64,000 bases of DNA, taken from JBBRVW01 sp038246545 (GTDB taxonomy: Bacteria; Actinomycetota; Actinomycetes; JACCUZ01). The stretch spans positions 7,042 to 71,041 of the forward strand of contig JBBRVW010000022.1 in the NCBI GenBank assembly GCA_038246545.1. Reading direction: 5' to 3'. Below, one piece after another: positions 9,929 to 17,699 of the stretch. The notes under the pieces were generated by a model that saw only the letters and a list, made by a program, of their open reading frames with translations, had not been told where the DNA came from and made no database searches. Position numbers and translations under genes: made by a program. Positions within the stretch are counted from its first letter, which is position 1. Every line of letters begins with the position of its first letter.

Positions 9929-10483
9929 ATGGCAGGCAAGGCGGCGAGGGCGCCCGCTTACCGGCTGAAGGTGGAGCTCGAGGAGGTGACGCCCCCGGTA
10001 TGGCGCCGGATCGTGGTTCCGGGGCACTGGCACCTCGGGCTCGTGCACATGGCGCTGCAGCACGCGATGGGGTGGGAGGACTCCCACCTGCACGAGTTCG
10101 ACATCGATGGTGTCCGCTACGGCATGCCCGACCCGGCATGGGATTCGGGGGTGCGTCGCGAGGCCACCGGTCGCCTTCACGAGGTTCTCCCTGCCGTGGG
10201 AGCCCGCATGTTCTACACCTACGACTTCGGGGACGGCTGGCGCCACGAGATCGTCGTGGAGGAGATCAGCGAACCGGTTCCACAGGCCTCCTGCCTGGCG
10301 GGAGAGCGGGCTTGCCCGCCCGAGGACTCCGGCGGCCCGTGGGGATACGCCGAGATGTTGGCGGCTGTTCACGACCCGGAGCATCCCGACCACGAGACGT
10401 TCGCCGCATGGCTTGACGAGAACTTCGATCCAGAGGCCTTCGACGTCGTCGCCGTGAACGAGGTCCTCCGCATGATTCGCTGA
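9929..10483 (+). CDS. plasmid pRiA4b ORF-3 family protein
   Basis: This 184-residue protein matches the pRiA4b ORF-3 family: it begins with a YRLKVELEEVTPPVWRRIVV strand-helix segment, continues with HLHEFDIDGVRYGMPD, and has the family's FYTYDFGDGWRHEIVVEEI core. The family is common on plasmids and integrated elements and its biochemical role is unknown. The ATG at 9929 has an AAGG ribosome binding site 8 bases upstream and is preferred over the upstream in-frame start at 9887. It stands alone between TA and Fic remnants. Confidence 0.82.
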   Translation: MAGKAARAPAYRLKVELEEVTPPVWRRIVVPGHWHLGLVHMALQHAMGWEDSHLHEFDIDGVRYGMPDPAWDSGVRREATGRLHEVLPAVGARMFYTYDFGDGWRHEIVVEEISEPVPQASCLAGERACPPEDSGGPWGYAEMLAAVHDPEHPDHETFAAWLDENFDPEAFDVVAVNEVLRMIR

Positions 10484-10547
10484 CCCGTGGCTCTCACGAC
10501 GAATGCGCGGAGGCCGACCGGGCGGGGGCGCGCGAGGGTGGACCCGC

Positions 10548-10703
10548 TCAGCCTCTCCGGCCCGCCCGTGCGGCGAACTCGTCCAGCGCGGCCATGACCT
10601 CGCGTGACTGCCAGATCCTGTTCCGCCTGAAGCCGGTGGACTCGGTGAGCACCCCGGCGTCGGCCAGGACGTTGATGGGTCGCAGCGCCTTCGCCTCCCG
10701 GAT
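10548..10703 (-). pseudogene. Fic-family protein C-terminal remnant
   Basis: On the minus strand about 50 codons read as the tail of a Fic-type protein: NVLADAGVLTE, then FRRNRIWQSREVMAALDEF, the winged-helix end common in actinobacterial Fic proteins. There is no catalytic HPFxxGNGR motif and the match stops abruptly near 10703, where unrelated sequence begins. A second, shorter copy of the same tail lies at 25255-25374. Confidence 0.6.
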
Positions 10704-10736
10704 CCCGGCGCGTCGACCACGGCCGCGGCATCGACC

Positions 10737-10826
10737 ACGTTGCTGCCAGCCGGCGTCCCCGTGCCTGCGGTCGCTGCTCGCCTCGGCCACGCCGACCCCG
10801 CCTGCGTCCTCGCGACCGTGTGTTAC
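10737..10826 (+). pseudogene. tyrosine recombinase C-terminal remnant
   Basis: The plus strand reads TTLLPAGVPVPAVAARLGHA and on to DPACVLATVCYG, closely matching the catalytic LGHADPA region of the recombinase at 18787-19410. Only about 30 codons survive, with neither the RHxxR helix upstream nor the catalytic tyrosine context intact. It abuts the Fic tail on the other strand, marking a recombination junction near 10703-10737. Confidence 0.65.
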
Positions 10827-10893
10827 GGAAATTGTCCTGCGGACGGGTAGTTGCCGAAGACTTTGTTTGCCGTGCAACAGTATTACGCAAACC

Positions 10894-10909
10894 ATCCCGT
10901 TTCCGGGAT
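10894..10909. promoter_or_regulatory. inverted repeat upstream of HTH gene
   Basis: ATCCCG-TTTC-CGGGAT forms a perfect 6-base inverted repeat 25 bases before the ATG of the HTH gene at 10934, inside an unusually AT-rich stretch (10815-10925). It could be an operator for that HTH protein; this is inferred from position only. Confidence 0.35.
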
Positions 10910-10933
10910 AGTTAGCGAAAGGGGTGGCGGGTC

Positions 10934-11671
10934 ATGGACCTGAGCGTGCAGCAGGCCGCCCAGCGCCTTCGCGTCGACGGGTCCCGCGTCCGGCGGCTGC
11001 TGCGCGAGGGGCGGCTCGCCGGACACCGGTTCGGTGGCTCCTGGGTGGTGGACGGCGACGACGTCGCCCGCCTGGAATCGCTGTCCCCGAGGGGTGGTGA
11101 GCCGCGGCCCGTCGGGCGCCCCATGTCCGCCCAGCGCGCATGGGGCCTACTCGAGCTGCTCGACGGGGGACGCGCGCCGTGGCTATCGACGGTTGCGCGT
11201 AGCCAGGTCCGCGTACAGGCGCGCGCGCTCGCGGGCGCTGATGCCCCACGCTGGCGCGCTTCTCTGCACGCCCGGTCCGACCTTCGGCGCGTCGCGGCGC
11301 ATCCCGCCGCCATCCGCCGGCTCCAGGCAGTGCCGGGAGTCCTCGTCGCCGGGCCCGGCGAAGCGGCTGCACGGGGGCTTGACCTTGTCGCGCTGGGCGC
11401 CCAGCCCGAGTTCTACGTGCGCGGCGACGCCTGGCCGAACCTCGTCGAGCGCTTCGCCCTGGACGAGCACTCGAGCCGGCCGTCGCTGCTGGTGAGGGTG
11501 CCGCTCGGTGGCTGGTGGCCCGCTGACGGCGAGCTGAGCGTCCCGGTGCTGGCTGCAGACCTGCTCGAGCACGCTGAGCCGCGCGCCGTCAACGCGGCCG
11601 CGCGGGTGCTGAACGACCGGGCCAGTGCCTTACTCGGTGCCAGCGCGAACCAAAGCCCGGTCAACCGGTGA
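10934..11671 (+). CDS. excisionase-like HTH protein, first copy of a repeated two-gene system
   Basis: The 245-residue protein starts with a MerR/excisionase-type helix-turn-helix (residues 1-50: SVQQAAQRLRVDGSRVRRLL, then GSWVVDGDDVARL). The C-terminal ~170 residues match no family I recognise but align with the protein at 26926-27609: both have a GLDLVA/RADLDAF-like segment followed by PVLAADLLEH/LLLAADLAEY. Both overlap (GTGA) a following NTase-type gene, which suggests an antitoxin-regulator. Here the partner is cut off after about 30 codons, so this gene is an orphan. A GGGGTGG stretch lies 7 bases before the ATG. Confidence 0.6.
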   Translation: MDLSVQQAAQRLRVDGSRVRRLLREGRLAGHRFGGSWVVDGDDVARLESLSPRGGEPRPVGRPMSAQRAWGLLELLDGGRAPWLSTVARSQVRVQARALAGADAPRWRASLHARSDLRRVAAHPAAIRRLQAVPGVLVAGPGEAAARGLDLVALGAQPEFYVRGDAWPNLVERFALDEHSSRPSLLVRVPLGGWWPADGELSVPVLAADLLEHAEPRAVNAAARVLNDRASALLGASANQSPVNR

Positions 11672-11758
11672 CCGCGCCAACCATCGAGCTGCCGCCGCTG
11701 GCGACGCCGGTCGACGAGCTGTGGCACGTGCTGCTCGACCTGGGCGAACAGCTGACGG
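11603..11758 (+). repeat. 156-bp direct repeat, copy 1
   Basis: This stretch spans the last ~22 codons of the HTH gene and the first ~30 codons of the NTase-like gene. It is about 93% identical to 16527-16682. Outside these limits the two loci differ completely, so both boundaries are recombination junctions. Confidence 0.85.
11668..11758 (+). pseudogene. NTase-like partner gene, 5' fragment only
   Basis: GTG 11668 overlaps the HTH stop and the frame reads TAPTIELPPLATPVDELWHV, identical to the start of the gene at 16592. Homology stops at about 11758, before the GG...DxD catalytic region. The frame then runs on through unrelated DNA into the gene at 12175. Confidence 0.7.
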
Positions 11759-11839
11759 TTCAGTGGACTGCCGGAGCCGGCGCCGCCCGGCTGAGATCGG
11801 GGCCTGCTCTGCACAGTCGTCTGCGCCTACAGTGCCGGT

Positions 11840-12178
11840 GTGGACGGCATGCTGACGCACCGCTTCTCGGGCTGGACCGACTCCGACCTGGCCGTCTCGC
11901 ACAGCTTCCATCACGAGTTCGCGCCGCATGCCGCGATCTGCGAGCTGAGCCTGACGTCGGTGAACGAGTGGGGCGACCAGGCGGGCACCAACCTGGGGTT
12001 CACCTCCTACACGTACGTCGACCCGGACGGCACGCCGCACCAGGTCGACCTCGACTGGGCCGCCCGGCGGGCCAACGTCGGCCACGACCGGATGACCAGG
12101 GTCGAGTGGTACATGCGGATCTTCGAGGTGGACTCAGCAGGGCTGCTGAACATCTACTTCTGGCCGTCGGTCCGATGA
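11840..12178 (+). CDS. hypothetical protein, operon with next gene
   Basis: The 112-residue product is not recognised. It has no signal peptide or membrane segment and is rich in Trp, His and Asp, with a GFTSYTYVDPDGTPHQVDLDW segment in the middle. Codon use fits local genes (G/C at third positions). The GTG at 11840 is the first start; ATG 11849 is equally possible. Its stop overlaps the next ATG (ATGA), so the two are probably co-translated. It lies directly after the truncated NTase fragment, so its own promoter is uncertain. Confidence 0.55.
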   Translation: MDGMLTHRFSGWTDSDLAVSHSFHHEFAPHAAICELSLTSVNEWGDQAGTNLGFTSYTYVDPDGTPHQVDLDWAARRANVGHDRMTRVEWYMRIFEVDSAGLLNIYFWPSVR

Positions 12179-12528
12179 CGCCCGGCGGGCAGCACCCGGA
12201 CGTCGTCTCGGCCGGTGTCGCGGCGGAGGTCACGCGCACGATCGTGGTGGCGCTCTACGACCCGGCCTCGGGCCGGATCCGCCACCTGCACCAGGTGCTG
12301 GTGCACGAGGGGGCGGCGGAGGTCACCGACGCGTCGGCGGTGGAGGCCGCTCAGGCACATGCGCGCCGGCTCGGCCACGACCCGGACGTACTGAAGGTGG
12401 CAGTGTCCCGGGACGCCGCGCACGGCCGCACCTCGCACCGGATCGCCCTCGCCACGGGCGAGTTCGTACGGGTGCGGGACGCCGAGCGGCGGCCGGCGGA
12501 CGGGCCGGGCGCCGCAGCCACCAGCTGA
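12175..12528 (+). CDS. hypothetical protein, second gene of a coupled pair
   Basis: This 117-residue protein starts at ATG 12175, overlapping the previous stop by 4 bases. It contains VTRTIVVALYDPASGRIRHL, then an alternating basic/acidic stretch, and an Ala/Gly/Pro-rich tail that looks disordered. No known domain, membrane segment or zinc motif is visible. The tight coupling implies it works with the 112-residue protein upstream. Function is unknown. Confidence 0.55.
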   Translation: MTPGGQHPDVVSAGVAAEVTRTIVVALYDPASGRIRHLHQVLVHEGAAEVTDASAVEAAQAHARRLGHDPDVLKVAVSRDAAHGRTSHRIALATGEFVRVRDAERRPADGPGAAATS

Positions 12529-12570
12529 TCACGTGCCGAGAGGCAGCAGCAGCTGCGCGACGGCCCGCGA

Positions 12571-12850
12571 CTGCATCGGCCAATACGCCTCGCGAGTGCT
12601 CGACGCGAAGGATGATCACTTCGTGAGCGTCCACGTTGATGCGCTACAGCACCCGGTAGGTCCCGCGGCGGGCCGACCAGATGCCGGCGAGGTCGTCGCG
12701 CAGGGGTTTGCCCATCCGGTGGGGGTTCGCCACCCGCCCTGTGGTGAGGAAGTCGATCACGGCCCTGGCCACAGCTTCGGGGAGCCTCTCGGCGATGGCC
12801 CCCGCGGCGGTCGGGGTCAGCACGACCTCGTACGGCGACTCGTCGGTCAC
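12571..12850 (-). pseudogene. RelE-type toxin, family 2 locus A, inactivated
   Basis: The frame starts with GTG 12850, overlapping the antitoxin stop, and runs as a RelE/ParE toxin (PLRDDLAGIWSARRGTYRVL) to a TAG at 12644-12646. The homologous toxin at 17424-17699 has TAC (Tyr) at that codon. Beyond it the homology continues in frame (HEVIILRVEH) until a 2-base deletion near 12590 breaks it again. The core Arg-rich strand is present, but the last ~20 residues, which usually carry catalytic side chains, are lost. Confidence 0.75.
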
Positions 12851-13113
12851 GCGCGAAGGCGGCGGACGGCGTCGACACCGGGAACCACATCGCCTCGAGC
12901 GTAGGCGGCGTCCGCCTCGCGGATGTCGGCGAGCGCCGTCGAGTCACTCAGGACGTCGATCGTCTCTTCCAGCTGGGTGAGATCCTCGGGGCTGATCAGC
13001 ACGGCGGCCGCGTGCCCGTTGCGGGTGACGAGGACGCGCTCGTGCTGGTGCTCGACGCGGTCGACCACCTCGCTGAGGTGGTCGCGGACTGACCGCAACG
13101 ACTCGGTGCTCAT
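12847..13113 (-). CDS. Phd/YefM-type antitoxin, family 2 locus A
   Basis: The 88-residue protein has the Phd/YefM DNA-binding N-terminus (SVRDHLSEVVDRVEHQHERV, then VTRNGHAAAVLIS) and a short C-terminal toxin-binding tail. The gene is intact and overlaps the start of its broken toxin by 4 bases. ATG 13113 is preferred over the GTG two codons upstream because a 16-bp palindrome abuts it directly. Since its own toxin is dead, it may now serve to neutralise the intact toxin of locus B (17424-17699). Confidence 0.82.
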   Translation of the reverse strand: MSTESLRSVRDHLSEVVDRVEHQHERVLVTRNGHAAAVLISPEDLTQLEETIDVLSDSTALADIREADAAYARGDVVPGVDAVRRLRA

Positions 13114-13129
13114 GGCCACAATTGTGGCC
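13114..13129. promoter_or_regulatory. 16-bp perfect palindrome, probable antitoxin operator
   Basis: GGCCACAATTGTGGCC is a perfect palindrome touching the antitoxin ATG. Phd/YefM proteins usually repress their own promoter through such sites. The matching position at locus B (17961-17976) reads GGCCACGACTGTGGCG, a decayed version. Confidence 0.6.
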
Positions 13130-13269
13130 GCACGATTGCCGGGAGTTCCAGACCGAGTCCGAGATCATCGAGGCGGGCGGGTGTGAGAGGCCCGGCGGTC
13201 CCGCTACCGCGCCCTACGGCGGCGCCGCCACCCCGTCCTTCGGTGGATGGATGCGCCCGGGTAGAGGCG

Positions 13270-13431
13270 CTATCGCGTCCGTGCTCGGCGGTGGCGCGGC
13301 CGCGCCAGGAACATGCGCACGGCAGGCGACAGCAGGAGAGCCATGGCGACGACGAGAAACACCAGGCCGAGCTCGACCATCCCGCTCCCGTGGTCGGGAT
13401 CCCAGCCGGTCAGTTGCTCGATCCAGTCCAT
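13270..13431 (-). CDS. 53-residue membrane protein, last gene of a coupled operon
   Basis: A short gene: ATG 13431 overlaps the upstream stop by one base (TGATG) and is preceded by GGAGAG at good spacing. The product has one hydrophobic helix (VELGLVFLVVAMALLLSPAV, residues 19-38) between an acidic N-terminus and a strongly basic C-terminus, so the C-terminus is probably cytoplasmic. No family is recognised. Its existence rests on start overlap, ribosome binding site and clear membrane pattern. Confidence 0.6.
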   Translation of the reverse strand: MDWIEQLTGWDPDHGSGMVELGLVFLVVAMALLLSPAVRMFLARPRHRRARTR

Positions 13432-13568
13432 CAGACTCTCCGCCCTGAGCGATGTCTACGTCGACGCCTGAGCACTGTGATCAAGGCCGCCCACACGAGC
13501 AGGGCTCGACCGATCCGCGCGAAGCACTCCGGGCACCACAGCCGGCCTCGACCGCGCCGCTCCGTCAC
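13431..13568 (-). CDS. 45-residue CxxC membrane protein, third gene of operon
   Basis: GTG 13568 overlaps the stop of the 427-residue gene (GTGA), and its TGA overlaps the next ATG. The product has a WCPECFARIG motif (one CxxC pair) right before a hydrophobic helix (ALLVWAALITVL) and an Arg-rich tail. A single CxxC could bind metal as a dimer or be redox-active; neither can be decided here. Called from the chain of overlaps on both sides. Confidence 0.55.
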   Translation of the reverse strand: MTERRGRGRLWCPECFARIGRALLVWAALITVLRRRRRHRSGRRV

Positions 13569-14848
13569 CGGATCACCTCGCGCGGGCTGCACCCGTCGAT
13601 GACCGGGTGAACGGTCCACTGGTTCTCCGGCAGCTGTTGCCCGGCCGCGGTCGCCAGCTGTCCCGGGCTCAGCTCCGCGCCGGGCACCGGAGGCCGCCTG
13701 ACCGTGCCGTCCGGAGCCGGTGGCGGCGGGGCCGAGTCGAGCAGTCCGCACCAACGACGTGCCAGGTCGTTGACCCGGTCTGTGACCCGCGGGTCGTCGA
13801 GGTCGGCGCCGTCGCCGGGCACTCCGTCGGCGATGGCGATGGCCACCACGGGATGCAGCTCCATGTGGCCGGCGTGCCCGGAGTCCCAGCACCACCGTCC
13901 CTGGACGACGACCGTCTGCCCGATCTTGATCTGCTTCTTGACCGGCCCGGTCAGGAACAGGTCGTCGTAGCCCTGCGCACCGACCCACGCCACACCGGCT
14001 GCTGCGAGGGCTGCGAGGACGACCGGCAGCATCGCGACGTCGACGATGGCCTCGGCGACCGCGCAGACGATGTCACCGACGATCGGGATCCAGCCGAGGG
14101 CGTCGTGGCAGATCTCGGTGACCGACGGCCCGGGGACCCCGGGCAGCTTGCCGGACAGGATGTCGAGGAACGGCGCGAGCGCGGTGCAGACGGCCCAGAT
14201 CCGCGAGCCCTCGCACTCGCAGTGCAGGACCGGCAGCGCGATCGAGACGTCGGCGCCGTCGACGACCGCTGCGAGCTTGAACAGGTTGCTCTCGCGGTTG
14301 CTGTCGGGGTCGGCAGCCGGCTCGGGCACCGGCGCGGCACCGGGGCCGGGCCATGGGGCGAACGGGTCGTTCGCACCGGGGTAGCGCCAGAGCACGCCGT
14401 AGCCGTCCACCGGGCTCAAGCCGTTCGGATCGCGCGCCTGCAGGCCGGTGACGGTGCCCAGCCTGTCGATGATCAGCTGCCCTTGGGCGGCGTGGTCGGC
14501 CACCCGGTCGCGCAGGACGTAGCGATCGGTCTTGGCGATCGCGTCGGCCCAGAAGTGCTTCGGCGTGAAGGGGGCGAGCAGCAAGTTGAACGAGAAGTCG
14601 TTGTCGATGCCGTCGAAGCCGCTCTTTCCGTAGTCGGTGTCCTCGAGTCCGACCACGGTGCCGATCGCGCACACGGTCTCGGACGACATGCAGACGAGCT
14701 TGCCGCCGAGCAGGTAGTCGCAGGTCTCTTTTCCGAACGACGCGGGGCCGATCGTGAAGATGCCCGCTACCTCCTTGGGGAGGACGTGGAAGTCCTTGCG
14801 GGGGACGCAGTGCGTGAAGTGCCCTCCTGGGTAGACCACGGTCGTCAT
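13565..14848 (-). CDS. 427-residue protein of unknown function with a hydrophobic segment
   Basis: The protein is unrecognised. It has no signal peptide. Residues 1-190 are Cys- and Gly-containing (THCVPRKD, GKETCDYLLGGKLVCMSS), followed by a Pro-rich linker near 175-185. A CECEGSRIWAVC cluster lies near 210, and two hydrophobic stretches lie near 250-290 (GWIPIVGDIVCAVAEAIV and LPVVLAALAAAGVAWVGA). It is the second gene of four that all overlap by 1-4 bases, downstream of a probable surface protein. It could be part of an exported or membrane-associated complex; that is inference from the operon. Confidence 0.7.
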   Translation of the reverse strand: MTTVVYPGGHFTHCVPRKDFHVLPKEVAGIFTIGPASFGKETCDYLLGGKLVCMSSETVCAIGTVVGLEDTDYGKSGFDGIDNDFSFNLLLAPFTPKHFWADAIAKTDRYVLRDRVADHAAQGQLIIDRLGTVTGLQARDPNGLSPVDGYGVLWRYPGANDPFAPWPGPGAAPVPEPAADPDSNRESNLFKLAAVVDGADVSIALPVLHCECEGSRIWAVCTALAPFLDILSGKLPGVPGPSVTEICHDALGWIPIVGDIVCAVAEAIVDVAMLPVVLAALAAAGVAWVGAQGYDDLFLTGPVKKQIKIGQTVVVQGRWCWDSGHAGHMELHPVVAIAIADGVPGDGADLDDPRVTDRVNDLARRWCGLLDSAPPPPAPDGTVRRPPVPGAELSPGQLATAAGQQLPENQWTVHPVIDGCSPREVIR

Positions 14849-15783
14849 CAGCCGGTTCCCTCCACGCTCAACGTGACCCCGCCGAGCACGTTGTCACCCT
14901 CGAACGCGTGCACGTTGAAGGTCTGCCGGCCAGTGAACTCCTCCACCGCTGTCACCTCGACGGTGACCTCGGTCATCTCGCCGGAACGCAAGTGCGCCTC
15001 CCGGGGCGACAGCTCGATGCTCCAGCCCTCCGGCACCGGGTAGGCGTCCGGATCGTGGCGCCGGCGTATCTGACCCCGGTCGTCGGGCCGGTCGTCGCAG
15101 GGCAACGGCGGCGGGATCTCGTAGGCGTCCACGCGCAGCTGCATCGTCCGCTCTCGCGGTGCGTCGTTGCGCAGCGGGAACCGGAACGTCGCCCTCGGGG
15201 AGTTGAGGGGCTTCACGTCGGTGTTGCTCTGACCCAGGTTGTTCGCCGGCTCCGCGTCGTCACTCCAGTCGAGCAGGATCTGCAGGCAGTAGTGCCCCGG
15301 TGCCGCCGGAGTGGTCCACGGCACCCGTGCCGTCACCGGGCAACCGGGCGCGCCCTTCACCGGCAGATCGACCGTGGTGCTGCCGACCGGGACGCTGACC
15401 GTCCCGATGCCGAAGTCGAGGTAGGAGACGTGCACCGGCAGGTCGGCTGCGGGCCCGCTGGTCGAGCCGTTCCAGATCCGGGCCAGGACGTCGTACCGGG
15501 TGTCGGGCGCGAGGTCGTGCTGGTCGACCGGCACCCCCTCGTGCTCCACGGTGATGTCGGGGTTGTCCCAGGTGACGGCGTAGCCCAGACCCTGCAGGTA
15601 GGTCTGGCTGTAGATCATCGGGTCCGGCTGGCGGTAGGCCCACGAGGGGACGTTGGTCGATCCCTCGCCGAGCGCGTCGCGGCGCACTCGACAGCGCCAT
15701 CGGCGGCAGAGCCACATCGCCAGCGCGAAGGCTACGGCCAGTGCGCCCGCGGGCAGGCAGCCTCGGCGACGCAGGCCAGTCAC
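14848..15783 (-). CDS. membrane-anchored extracellular beta-domain protein, first gene of operon
   Basis: The 311-residue protein opens with a basic N-terminus and one hydrophobic helix (PAGALAVAFALAMWLC), so it is probably exported or anchored. The rest looks like CARDB/Ig-type beta-sandwich repeats: one around LPVHVSYLDFGIGTVSVPVG with an EPANNLGQSN turn, and one at the C-terminus (GEMTEVTVEVTAVEEFTG, then GGVTLSVEG). Such domains are usually extracellular. It starts with GTG and leads a four-gene coupled operon; no partner function is known. Confidence 0.68.
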   Translation of the reverse strand: MTGLRRRGCLPAGALAVAFALAMWLCRRWRCRVRRDALGEGSTNVPSWAYRQPDPMIYSQTYLQGLGYAVTWDNPDITVEHEGVPVDQHDLAPDTRYDVLARIWNGSTSGPAADLPVHVSYLDFGIGTVSVPVGSTTVDLPVKGAPGCPVTARVPWTTPAAPGHYCLQILLDWSDDAEPANNLGQSNTDVKPLNSPRATFRFPLRNDAPRERTMQLRVDAYEIPPPLPCDDRPDDRGQIRRRHDPDAYPVPEGWSIELSPREAHLRSGEMTEVTVEVTAVEEFTGRQTFNVHAFEGDNVLGGVTLSVEGTG

Positions 15784-16089
15784 CGAGGACCACTACGGTG
15801 TGGCCGCCGACCGGGAGCCCGCTCTGGGCGGCGCGGGAACGCACTTCCGCCGCGCAGATGGTCGGCAACTCGGCGGGCCGCATAGATGTGCGAGAACGGG
15901 CCAGGCATTCGCACGTCCCCCGTCCGCAGCAGCGGGTGGTGATCCCACGCGGATCTTGCGCCGGGTCAGCGATGCCGTCAATGGCGGTGTGACAGCTTCC
16001 GGTTGACTTGACCGCCTCTTTGCCCTGGGCGATCTCGAAGGCCGGGAAACCTGCCCCGCGCTCATTCGACGATGGCTCGGCTCCGCCGG
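15784..16089. other. intergenic stretch without a supported gene
   Basis: About 300 bases between the four-gene operon and a degenerate RelE gene. It must hold the operon's promoter, but no convincing -10/-35 pair was found. Short open frames are present on both strands; none has a recognisable domain or ribosome binding site. Confidence 0.4.
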
Positions 16090-16378
16090 TCAGGATCGGT
16101 AGGCGTCGCGCCGGTGGTCGATGCCGAGGACGTCGACCAGCCGCGCTTCGTCGTCGTTGCGGTAGCGGAGGCGGTATTCCCCGCGACGGGCCCGCCACAG
16201 CCCTTCGAACGGCGCACGAAGTGGAGCTCCGACACGCCGACGCGCTCGCTCGAGCGGACCGATGATGAACTGCCAGGCCGCGAACGCTGCCGCTTCCGGC
16301 AGCAGCTCGGTCAACGCGCGTCGCGCACCGGTCCGGGCGCCAGGACGACGCGATACGGCGGATCTGGGTCAAGCGTCA
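16090..16378 (-). pseudogene. RelE-type toxin, family 1 copy 2, frameshifted
   Basis: The sequence follows the intact toxin at 18078-18362, but a 5-base insertion (TCCGG, near 16330-16335) shifts the frame after the N-terminal PYRVVLAPG segment. The former start codon also reads CTG. The remaining frame encodes LTELLPEAAAFAAWQFIIGP through the end, so most of the toxin body is preserved but cannot be made as one chain. Confidence 0.8.
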
Positions 16379-16525
16379 GAAGGGGGCGCGCTCGCGACGC
16401 TGCTGCCTGAGCACGGCCATCTCGTTTACGGTGGTCAGCTGGCCTGCGGCCACAGCGGCCTTGGCGGCCTCCCGAATGCGCGCGACCGCGTCCTGGTCGG
16501 CGAGTAGCTCGATGTGGCCTCGAGT
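16376..16525 (-). pseudogene. Phd-type antitoxin, family 1 copy 2, 3' fragment
   Basis: This is the last third of the antitoxin paralogous to 18352-18645 (IELLADQDAVARIREA, then AGQLTTVNEMAVLRQQRRER). Its 5' part is gone: at 16526/16527 the sequence switches directly into the HTH/NTase direct repeat. One base is also missing just inside the junction. Confidence 0.75.
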
Positions 16526-16526
16526 G

Positions 16527-16682
16527 CGGGTGCTGAACGAGCGGGCCGGTGCCCTACAAGGTGCCAGCGCGAACCGAAGCCAGGTCAACCGGTGACTGCG
16601 CCAACCATCGAGCTGCCGCCGCTGGCGACGCCGGTCGACGAGCTGTGGCACGTGCCGCTCGACCTGGGCGAACAGCTGACGG
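16527..16682 (+). repeat. 156-bp direct repeat, copy 2
   Basis: Nearly identical to 11603-11758. It carries the last ~22 codons of an otherwise missing HTH gene and the first codons of the NTase-like gene. The left edge abuts the antitoxin fragment exactly, so this is a deletion or recombination scar. Confidence 0.85.
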
Positions 16683-17336
16683 CCGGGTGGGCTCTCGTCG
16701 GCGGGCAGATGGTCCTCCTGCACGCTCTCGAGCACGGCCGGGTGCCTCCGCAGATCAGCCAGGACGGGGACGTCGTCACCGATGTCCGCACCAGGCCGTC
16801 CGCGGTCCATGATGTCGTCGCAGCCCTCCGAGGCTGCCGGCTTCGAACCGAACATTCCCAGCGCGGACGGCATCGCCCACCGCGACTCGCGGGCGGCCGA
16901 GCCGAGGCCTGTCGTCGTCGACGTCCTCGGCCCCGAGGGCCTGCCGGCCGATACGCAGCTTCTGGTGACGGCACCGCCGAACCGCACTATCGAGGTCCCT
17001 GGCGGTACCCAGGCTCTGGCCCGCACGGAGACCGTCACCGTGGTCCACGAGGGCCGCGTCGGACATCTGCCGCGCCCGACGCTGCTCGCGGTTCTCGTTC
17101 TCAAGGCTGCCGCCTCGGGCGTCGACCACGACCCGGCCCGGCACCTTCGCGATCTTGCCCTGCTGTGCGCGCTGGTCGAGGACCCGTTCGAGATGCGCGC
17201 GCACCTCACCCGGAAGGACCTACGTCGGATGCGGCAGGTAGCCGCTCTCCACGACACCGCGCACCCGGCGTGGGCGCTGGTGCCCGAGGACATCCGCAGC
17301 AATGGCCGCGCCACGCTCGCGATACTGACTGGCTGA
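16592..17336 (+). pseudogene. NTase-like gene of the repeated two-gene system, frameshifted
   Basis: GTG 16592 opens a frame with ALVGGQMVLLH and QDGDVVTDVRTRP, the GG...DxD layout of NTase-fold toxins. A single-base indel near 16826-16836 moves the homology to another frame (AAGFEPNIPSADGIAHR onward), which runs to 17336 with the HLRDLALLCALVEDPFE segment. Joined, the two parts give about 248 residues, matching the intact homologue at 27606-28331. Its HTH partner is reduced to a 3' stub. A sequencing error at this one base cannot be excluded. Confidence 0.75.
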
Positions 17337-17423
17337 GCGAGGAGGCGATCGTGCCGGCGGGGAAAGCCGCCGGGTCGCGCGCCTCTATGGTCCCAGGGCT
17401 CGGTGGCCTCGCGACGGCTGCGG

Positions 17424-17699
17424 CTACATCGGCCGGTATGCGTCGAGACGGTGCTCGACGCGAAGGACGATCACCTCCCGGGCCTCCTCGTTGATGCGGT
17501 ACAGCGCCCGGTAGGTCCCGCGGCGAGCCGACCAGATGCCGGCGAGGTACTCGCGCAGGGGCTTGCCCGTCCGGTGGGGGTTCGCCACCAGCCCCGCGGT
17601 GAGGAAGTCGACCACGGACGTGGCCACGGCCTCGGGGAGTCCCTCTGCGGTGGCCCGCGAAGCGGGCAGCACGAGCTCGTGCGGCGAGCCCCCGGTCAC
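17424..17699 (-). CDS. RelE/ParE-type toxin, family 2 locus B, intact
   Basis: The 91-residue toxin begins at GTG 17699, overlapping the end of its antitoxin frame. It contains LPEAVATSVVDFLTAGLVAN, GKPLREYLAGIWSARRGTYR and a complete C-terminus (EVIVLRVEHRLDAYRP), all RelE-superfamily landmarks; proteins of this type cleave mRNA at the ribosome or inhibit replication. The paralogue at 12571-12850 is inactivated. The neighbouring antitoxin gene carries two frameshifts, so protection must come from elsewhere, plausibly from the locus A antitoxin (12847-13113). Confidence 0.8.
   Translation of the reverse strand: MTGGSPHELVLPASRATAEGLPEAVATSVVDFLTAGLVANPHRTGKPLREYLAGIWSARRGTYRALYRINEEAREVIVLRVEHRLDAYRPM

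Noticed and set aside
13565..15043. Long plus-strand open frames opposite the four-gene operon
   Set aside because: They run antisense to genes with recognisable membrane segments and coupled starts, and their products are biased strings rich in Arg, Asp and Val without domains. In high-GC DNA such antisense frames are expected.
15784..16089. Possible small gene around 15793-16065
   Set aside because: The frames have no ribosome binding site, domain or neighbour overlap, and composition does not distinguish coding from noise.
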